64,000 nucleotides of DNA from Bacteroidota bacterium (GTDB lineage: Bacteria > Bacteroidota > Bacteroidia > Chitinophagales > Saprospiraceae): assembly GCA_016124585.1 (NCBI GenBank), contig WGNL01000001.1:124001-188000 (forward strand). Reading direction: 5' to 3'. Below, piece by piece: positions 58,735 through 64,000 of the stretch (within the stretch, counting starts at the first letter, position 1; the number at the start of each line of letters is the position of its first letter). The translations under genes were made by a program, and so were the position numbers. The notes beneath the pieces are model-generated. The model saw nothing but the letters and a program-made list of their open reading frames with translations. It was not told where the DNA came from and made no database searches.

Positions 58735-59982
58735 CTATTTGCTCAAGGCTAGCAGTTCAGGCTTTTTGGAACCCGTGCGCAAGGCTTTTTCACGGTGCTG
58801 CTTCGATTTCTCCATATCGCCTAGCTTGGCGTATATGCTTGCCAAGGCACCATTCACGTCAATATTGTCTGGCCGGGCAGCATATTCCTTCATGGCATAT
58901 TCCAAGGCCACCGTTTGATTGTCCATTAAGTCGGAATATACATGCGCAAACTCCAAGTCCATATTATGGCCATGTGCTTGGTCGTCCTTCATCATCGCTA
59001 TAATAGCGTTCATGGTCTTATTATGTTCATCTATGCGTCCGCTTTCTTTGTATGCCGTTGCCAGCTTCTCATAGAAACTTACTTCAGGAATAATAGCAGT
59101 TACTTGTTTAAGAAGTGTTTCTGCTTTGTCGTAGTCTTTCCGCATTATTGCTATCTGTCCCAATCCTGCCAATGCAAAGGGATAATCAGGACGTGCCTCC
59201 AGCGTCGCATTAAATACAGCCTCTGCTTCTTTTATTTTACCATAATGTAGATAAAGATTACCCAGTGTTACACTGGCCCAAGATGTATTGTCGGCACCAG
59301 GCAAACCCGCTTGTGCAGCCATCGTCAGTGCTTCAATGGCGCCGGGTATATCCCCATATATTTCACGGAGATAAGATACCCTGCTATAGCTCCTTAAATC
59401 AGGTTTAATGCTCACCATTTTATCGGCCATCTCCACTCCTTTCTCATAATTGCCCAATTCCACATTGGCATCAGTCAATACGCCATATATGCCGGAGTTT
59501 AACGGATTTATTTTAACCGCTTCTTCGCCTGTCACCAGCGCTTTGGCAAATTCATGCAGGCTTAATTCAACGCCCGCTTTAGCGCTGAGCGCACGAAACT
59601 TCAAATCCCTTTCCTTCGGGTCTTGTTCATTGAAATCCTTTGCCAATAACGTATTTAAGCACTCCAATGCGGCAGGGTAGTAGTGCGGATGCTCACCCGT
59701 CACACGGGCTTCATTGATGAAGATTTCGGCTAAGTTAAGCCAAGGTTCTTTTGCTTTAGGGTCGTCCATCAATGCCTTGCGCTGCTTGCCATAGGCATTC
59801 TGAACTGTTTCCCATTCCTTTCCATATTGGATTTTAGCGTTTCTATCGAGTAGTTTGGGGATAGACTCCAACATAGTCATGCTGGGGTTATTATTATTGG
59901 TTTGTGAATTGCCTTTTTCGCAGGCATAAAAACCAATTATGGCGAAAGCCATAAAGCCTAAAAAGATAATTGTATTTTTCAT
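58735..59982 (-). CDS. TPR-repeat lipoprotein
   Basis: 415 residues. The signal peptide MKNTIIFLGFMAFAIIGF is followed by lipobox FYAC, Cys21. A short Asn-rich linker leads to TPR repeats from about residue 85 to 400 (KALVTGEEAVKINPLNSGIYGVLTDANVELGNYEKGVEMADKM, EAEAVFNATLEARPDYPFALAGLGQIAIMRKDYDKAETLL). A helical N-terminal domain has LESIPKLLDRNAKIQYGKEWETVQNAYGKQ. It is a periplasm- or surface-facing scaffold, the third gene after two DUF4331 genes, a neighbourhood I have seen repeatedly in Bacteroidota (recall, not checked). Confidence 0.87.
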   Translation of the reverse strand: MKNTIIFLGFMAFAIIGFYACEKGNSQTNNNNPSMTMLESIPKLLDRNAKIQYGKEWETVQNAYGKQRKALMDDPKAKEPWLNLAEIFINEARVTGEHPHYYPAALECLNTLLAKDFNEQDPKERDLKFRALSAKAGVELSLHEFAKALVTGEEAVKINPLNSGIYGVLTDANVELGNYEKGVEMADKMVSIKPDLRSYSRVSYLREIYGDIPGAIEALTMAAQAGLPGADNTSWASVTLGNLYLHYGKIKEAEAVFNATLEARPDYPFALAGLGQIAIMRKDYDKAETLLKQVTAIIPEVSFYEKLATAYKESGRIDEHNKTMNAIIAMMKDDQAHGHNMDLEFAHVYSDLMDNQTVALEYAMKEYAARPDNIDVNGALASIYAKLGDMEKSKQHREKALRTGSKKPELLALSK

Positions 59983-59994
59983 AAACGGGAGTTT

Positions 59995-60117
59995 AATAAT
60001 TGAGAATTAAAAATTGATAATTGAAAATTAGGAATTGAGAATTAAAAATTGACAATTGACAATTAAAAACGGTGCGCCTCTAATTATCAATTGTCAATTA
60101 TCAATTATCAATTAATT
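59995..60117. repeat. AATTGA-type repeat cluster forming an inverted repeat
   Basis: About eight imperfect AATTGA(G/T)AATT copies on the left (59995-60066) and TCAATTATCAATT copies on the right (60081-60117). The arms can pair as a long AT stem (for example 60051-60065 with 60081-60095, one mismatch) around a GC-rich loop (ACGGTGCGCCTC). It lies between the DUF4331 T9SS gene and the TPR gene. Confidence 0.8.
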
Positions 60118-62163
60118 TTTCGCCATCTTCAACACCTCAAGCACTTCGCCTTTGGCATTTTTTGCTTTCGCAAAGTAGATGCCCGGAGAAAGGGAGGAAG
60201 CATCGAATTGAGCCGAGTAGCGGCCTTTGTCCTGTACTTGATTGACCAAGGTGCTCACGAGTTTACCATTCATATCATACACTTGGATGGTAATATTGCC
60301 AGCTTCGGCCACCTCGTATTCTACTGTGGTAGTAGCAGTAAATGGGTTGGGGAAGTTTGCCATCATCACTTGCGTGCCTGCTATGTCAGGAGTACCTATG
60401 CCTATGCCGGTGGCTGGCATCATAATTGGCTGTGCAGGGCCTACAGGGGTACCACCGCAATCGCTATCGCCAGCCCAAGGCTTCGCTAAGAAAGGAAACT
60501 TCTTCCCAAAATTGGCGTCATTGGCTTCCACGCCAGTGGTATAGGAAAGTACACCCAATAAATCCGGCGTTAATGGACTTCCACCAGCTGTATAATCATC
60601 ATACCACAAACCTATTGCTGCTAGCGCAACGCCCGATACAGCCTGCAATTCAATGCGGGTAACGTCATCCTCCAAGCGGCGACCGTTCGGGAAGCCATCC
60701 ATGTTCGGAATCCACTGCATATTGGCGGTGTTATTGTATGCTGGGTCAGTCAAACCTAATACGGCAGCTTGGATAATGCCCAATGAGCTGAACTTAGGGT
60801 GATTCCGAGGCGTCGGGTTCACCGCCATGTTCAAGCGGAGCATATCGCCACCGTTAGGCAGGAAGTTGTTGATGAAAGGCTTGCCAGCGGCCAATGGGTT
60901 GCCGTTTTTGCCAGTCGCCAATTGGTAAGGCGGGAAATTCGGAACGCCTGTGTGGAAAATCGGCCACAAATCCACCGACCTCGGCATTCCCGGGCCAGGC
61001 AGCAACAGTGTTCCGAAAATGGCATCATCCAATGCCGTACCAGCCACAGCCGCCGAGCCTTTCAAGGGGTAAAGCCCGTCATGACCGTTGCCAAAATCAA
61101 AGGAACCGAGGGAATTCCGCTGGATGCGCAAGGGTGCAAAGCCAGGTACCGCACCGCCAAATAGGTCGTCGTCCATGTACAATGCCAATTCAGGATTGTA
61201 AAAGAAACCATCCAATTCCGTATCAGCCAGTTCCTGATATGGCGTCAGGCTGTTCCAGTAGTCTTTGTAACCAATTGGAATCACGGCTTCGTTCGTCAAA
61301 GGCATACCGAGGCGGCTCACTTGCACCCAGTTGCCAGAGTCGTCAATTGCACCAGGTGAAAGGGTACGTATCTGTGGGCGGCTAGCGCTTGCCCAAACAC
61401 CAATGATAAAGCGGTCATCCAATACGCTCGTCGGGTGAATTGGCGCACCTGCTTTGCGAAGGAAAGCCATCGGTACTTCAATTGCAATGGCGCTGGTGTT
61501 CATACAGGCAAGGCCATCTTTAGGATTGCCGTCCATTCTTGGAGCATCGCCCAAATCAAAGATACCACCCAAGTCCACAAAGAAAGGGTCGTCCACTGGC
61601 CCAGCGAATACACGTTCGCCCGTGTAAGCGTAGCGGATAGCTTTGCTGAACAAGGCATCGTAAGTGGTATTCAGACCTACTGCCGAGTTGATGCTCCGAA
61701 CGCCAATATTAGGCGGCGGCACAGGGGCGTTGTCCAAAATCTTCACCCAGGTATTTCCCCCATTAATGCTTTTCTCAAGCGTATAAGTGGTGTAGAGGTT
61801 CTGCTTCCCTAATCGGATGTTGAAGAAGGTTGTCGGGTCTTGGTTCTTGATTTTGAAGGTGAAACGGTAGGTTATTTCATCACCAGGGTGCGATGCATCG
61901 TTGTCGATGTGAATTTCGTAGCGGATGTTCTCCCCAAACTGATAGTAGTTAGGCCCTCCTTGCGCCAACTGCATCGGATTGTAGGTGGCGATGAGCACTA
62001 CGTTCTGTGGCCGCTCCGGGCTGCGGAATGCGTACACGTCCACGTTGTCAGCGAGCGGGTCGTCGGCGATGAGCGGCGCTTCCCGGTGGCTGGAGGCTGA
62101 AGCATTCAGGCTGAAAAAGCCCAATGCCAGCATGGTGAGTAAAGATTTTATAATGCTTTTCAT
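60112..62163 (-). CDS. DUF4331 protein with T9SS sorting domain
   Basis: 683 residues. Signal peptide MKSIIKSLLTMLALGFFSLNASA. The DUF4331 region covers about 25-595: ASSHREAPLIADDPLADNVDVYAF at the N-terminus, FGENIRYEIHIDNDASHPGDEITYRFTF, VFAGPVDDPFFVDLGGIFDLGDAP, GRRLEDDVTRIELQAVSGVALAAIGLWYDDY. The C-terminal ~90 residues are a T9SS type A domain (VMMANFPNPFTATTTVEYEV ... GIYFAKAKNAKG). The SHREAP start is typical of DUF4331. Secreted or surface protein; activity unknown. The last gene before the AATTGA repeats. Confidence 0.9.
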   Translation of the reverse strand: MKSIIKSLLTMLALGFFSLNASASSHREAPLIADDPLADNVDVYAFRSPERPQNVVLIATYNPMQLAQGGPNYYQFGENIRYEIHIDNDASHPGDEITYRFTFKIKNQDPTTFFNIRLGKQNLYTTYTLEKSINGGNTWVKILDNAPVPPPNIGVRSINSAVGLNTTYDALFSKAIRYAYTGERVFAGPVDDPFFVDLGGIFDLGDAPRMDGNPKDGLACMNTSAIAIEVPMAFLRKAGAPIHPTSVLDDRFIIGVWASASRPQIRTLSPGAIDDSGNWVQVSRLGMPLTNEAVIPIGYKDYWNSLTPYQELADTELDGFFYNPELALYMDDDLFGGAVPGFAPLRIQRNSLGSFDFGNGHDGLYPLKGSAAVAGTALDDAIFGTLLLPGPGMPRSVDLWPIFHTGVPNFPPYQLATGKNGNPLAAGKPFINNFLPNGGDMLRLNMAVNPTPRNHPKFSSLGIIQAAVLGLTDPAYNNTANMQWIPNMDGFPNGRRLEDDVTRIELQAVSGVALAAIGLWYDDYTAGGSPLTPDLLGVLSYTTGVEANDANFGKKFPFLAKPWAGDSDCGGTPVGPAQPIMMPATGIGIGTPDIAGTQVMMANFPNPFTATTTVEYEVAEAGNITIQVYDMNGKLVSTLVNQVQDKGRYSAQFDASSLSPGIYFAKAKNAKGEVLEVLKMAKN

Positions 62164-62250
62164 TTTTTCTTTTTTTGATTGGTTTGATTGATGAAATGGG
62201 CTGGGACTAGCTTGGATGTTCTATATCCTAATTTCCCAATTTCCAATTTC

Positions 62251-63966
62251 TTAGTTTCCTGCCACTGTTCCTCTCCAAGGGGAAGCCACGTATGGGAAGC
62301 TGGTCTTGAAGGTTTTATCGTTGTGGCTCACGCCTGTGGAATAGGACAAAACGTTCACCAGTTTAGTAGTCACAGGGCTGCCACCAGATACATAATCATC
62401 GTACCAGAGGCCAATCGCTGCAAGTGCTACGCCGCTCACTGCCTGCAATTCGATGCGGGTCACGTCGTCTTCCAAGCGGCGACCGTTCGGGAAGCCATCC
62501 ATGTTTGGAATCCATTGGAGGCTGTCGTTAGAAGCATAAGTCGGGTCAGTAAGACCAAGCACCGCTGCTTGTACAATGCCAAGTGAGTTGAAAGCTGCGT
62601 CGTTCCGTTGAGTTGGCGGAGTAGCCATATTCAAGCGGAGCATATCGCCGCCGTTCGGTAGGAAGTTGTTGATAAAAGGTTTACCTGCGGCCAATGGGTT
62701 GCCGTTCTTTCCGGTCGCCAGTTGATAAGGCGGGAAGTTAGGGACGCCCGTGTGGAAGATAGGCCACAAATCCACCGACCTTGGCATTCCTGGGCCAGGG
62801 AGCAAGAGCGTACCAAAAACAGCATCGTCCAATGCGGTACCAGCCACGGCTGCAGAGCCTTTCAAGCCGTAAAGCCCGTCTTGGCCATTGCCGAAGTCAA
62901 AGGAGCCGAGGGAGTTCCGCTGGATGCGCAATTTCGCCATTGCGGGTACAGCACCACCAAACTGGGAGTCGTCCATATAAAGCGCCAACTCAGGGTTGTA
63001 GAAGAAGCCGTCCAATTGCGTATCCGCCAATTCATCGTAAGGGGTCAGGCTGTTCCAGTAGTCCTTCATTCCGATAGGGATGACTGCTTCGTTGGTCAAA
63101 GGCATACCCAAACGGCTCACCTGCACCCAATCTCCTGCTATCGCAGGACTGTCACCGTTAGTGCTTAATGTCCGCATGGCCCTGCGGCTAGCGCTGGCCC
63201 ATACGCCAATGACGTAATCGCCATCAAGGATATTCGCTGGGGTAGGAGCAGCGGTTACTTTGCGGAGCGTCGAAATCGGCACTTGGATGGCGATGGTATG
63301 TACGTTGTATTGGCCAAGCCCATCAAGGGAAGAGCCGTTCTGCCGAGGCAAGTTACCAAGGTCAAACACACCGCCAAGGTCTACAAAGAAAGGGTCATCG
63401 GCTGGTCCGCAGAACACCTTCTCGCCTGTCGTTGCTGTCTCAATCGCATCAGCAATCAACTGGTCATAAGTGGTGTTCAAACCCACGCCGCTTTCGATGG
63501 AGCGAGGGCCTATGTTGGCGGGTGGCACGTCCCCGTCAGCCACGATGGTTGTCCAAGTGTTGCCGCCGTCCATGGAGCGTTCGCATTTGTAGCTTGTGCG
63601 AAGGTTGCGGGCACCGAGGCGGATGTTGAAGAAAGTAGTCGGGTCTTCGTTCACCCGAGTGAAAGTGAAGCGATAAGTCACTTCATCGCCTGGGTGCGTG
63701 GCGTCATTGTCGATATGTATTTCGTAACGGATGTTTTCACCAAAAGTGAAATAGTTCGGCCCCCCGAAAGGTAACTCAGCGGGGATGTAGTTGGCGATGA
63801 TGGTCACCGTGTTCGGATTATCGGGGCTTACGAAGGCGTAAACGTCCGTGTTGTCTGCCAAGGGGTCATTGGCGATGAGCGGGGCTTCCCGGTGGCTGGA
63901 GGCCAGAGCCGCCAGTCCCCAAAAGCAAAGCGCCACTGTGAGGAAGTTGGAAAAGAATTTTTTCAT
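62251..63966 (-). CDS. DUF4331 protein, paralogue without sorting domain
   Basis: 571 residues. Signal peptide MKKFFSNFLTVALCFWGLAALA, then SSHREAPLIANDPLADNTDVYAF. It parallels the 60112-62163 protein along its whole length; long stretches such as FGNGQDGLYGLKGSAAVAGT and GRRLEDDVTRIELQAVSGVA are the same or nearly so. It ends after FKTSFPYVASPWRGTVAGN without the T9SS domain, so it is either periplasmic or exported another way. Codons in the shared segments differ at many third positions, pointing to an old duplication under strong selection. It is the first gene of the three visible here; the promoter is probably beyond 63966. Confidence 0.9.
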   Translation of the reverse strand: MKKFFSNFLTVALCFWGLAALASSHREAPLIANDPLADNTDVYAFVSPDNPNTVTIIANYIPAELPFGGPNYFTFGENIRYEIHIDNDATHPGDEVTYRFTFTRVNEDPTTFFNIRLGARNLRTSYKCERSMDGGNTWTTIVADGDVPPANIGPRSIESGVGLNTTYDQLIADAIETATTGEKVFCGPADDPFFVDLGGVFDLGNLPRQNGSSLDGLGQYNVHTIAIQVPISTLRKVTAAPTPANILDGDYVIGVWASASRRAMRTLSTNGDSPAIAGDWVQVSRLGMPLTNEAVIPIGMKDYWNSLTPYDELADTQLDGFFYNPELALYMDDSQFGGAVPAMAKLRIQRNSLGSFDFGNGQDGLYGLKGSAAVAGTALDDAVFGTLLLPGPGMPRSVDLWPIFHTGVPNFPPYQLATGKNGNPLAAGKPFINNFLPNGGDMLRLNMATPPTQRNDAAFNSLGIVQAAVLGLTDPTYASNDSLQWIPNMDGFPNGRRLEDDVTRIELQAVSGVALAAIGLWYDDYVSGGSPVTTKLVNVLSYSTGVSHNDKTFKTSFPYVASPWRGTVAGN

Positions 63967-64000
63967 AAGAAAAACTGATTTAGAAATAAATGATTGATGA

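Overview
The window is a chromosomal segment of a Bacteroidota bacterium, most likely from the Saprospiria/Chitinophagia side of the phylum (inference). The evidence is type IX secretion (T9SS) C-terminal sorting domains on four proteins, a gliding-motility-type (CHU_C) C-terminus with SprB-like repeats, a TonB receptor with an N-terminal carboxypeptidase-like domain, the ftsX-DUF3098-truB order, GIN/DUF2807 and DUF4331 proteins, and promoters of the TTG...TAnnTTTG type. Several genes appear to start with TTG or GTG. I see no transposase, integrase, phage gene or CRISPR array.

Layout. 1-2.8 kb: the end of an ornithine aminotransferase gene and a secreted protein. 2.9-6.7 kb: a NIPSNAP protein and a His/Cys-rich small protein plus TonB receptor operon. 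6.9-14.3 kb: topA, a DUF6794 protein, a D-2-hydroxyacid dehydrogenase, a DedA protein, a small Ala/Gln-rich lipoprotein and a PolX/PHP protein. 14.5-18.3 kb: a large T9SS-secreted protein with HYR, C-type lectin and GEVED modules. 18.3-20.6 kb: a saccharopine/alanine dehydrogenase-like gene, a 33-codon membrane peptide with its own promoter, and tmRNA. 20.7-27.0 kb: a run of plus-strand genes: a subtilisin-like protease, a membrane coiled-coil protein, ftsX, DUF3098, truB, a YigZ protein, an OmpA protein and a membrane HhH protein. 27.0-29.4 kb (minus): mnmA, a lipoprotein and rimM, the last two overlapping. 29.8-33.4 kb: an RlpA/SPOR protein, a GIN protein, tRNA-Thr(CGT) and glucokinase. 33.4-36.7 kb (minus): a membrane protein, a methyltransferase and an NSS sodium symporter with a 42-residue MetS-like small subunit. 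37.1-42.8 kb: envelope proteins and a two-component system. 42.9-50.6 kb: a T9SS lipase-like hydrolase, a GH65 enzyme, an orphan lantibiotic-dehydratase C-terminal-domain protein, folD, a GNAT enzyme and a membrane coiled-coil protein.

50.6-64 kb is the accessory-looking part: a 1338-residue adhesin-like protein with twelve 41-residue two-cysteine repeats; an NB-ARC/TPR STAND NTPase of mosaic base composition behind a paired palindrome; a helical protein of unknown role; an eleven-copy 21-bp tandem repeat array; and an apparent operon of two DUF4331 paralogues and a TPR lipoprotein, split by a block of AATTGA-type repeats.

Candidates for something undescribed are the orphan LanB C-domain protein at 46.8 kb, the NB-ARC/TPR locus with its paired palindrome at 54.8-58.3 kb, the 21-bp array at 58.3-58.6 kb and the 33-codon peptide next to tmRNA. 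None is proven. All family assignments were made by reading motifs, not by database search.
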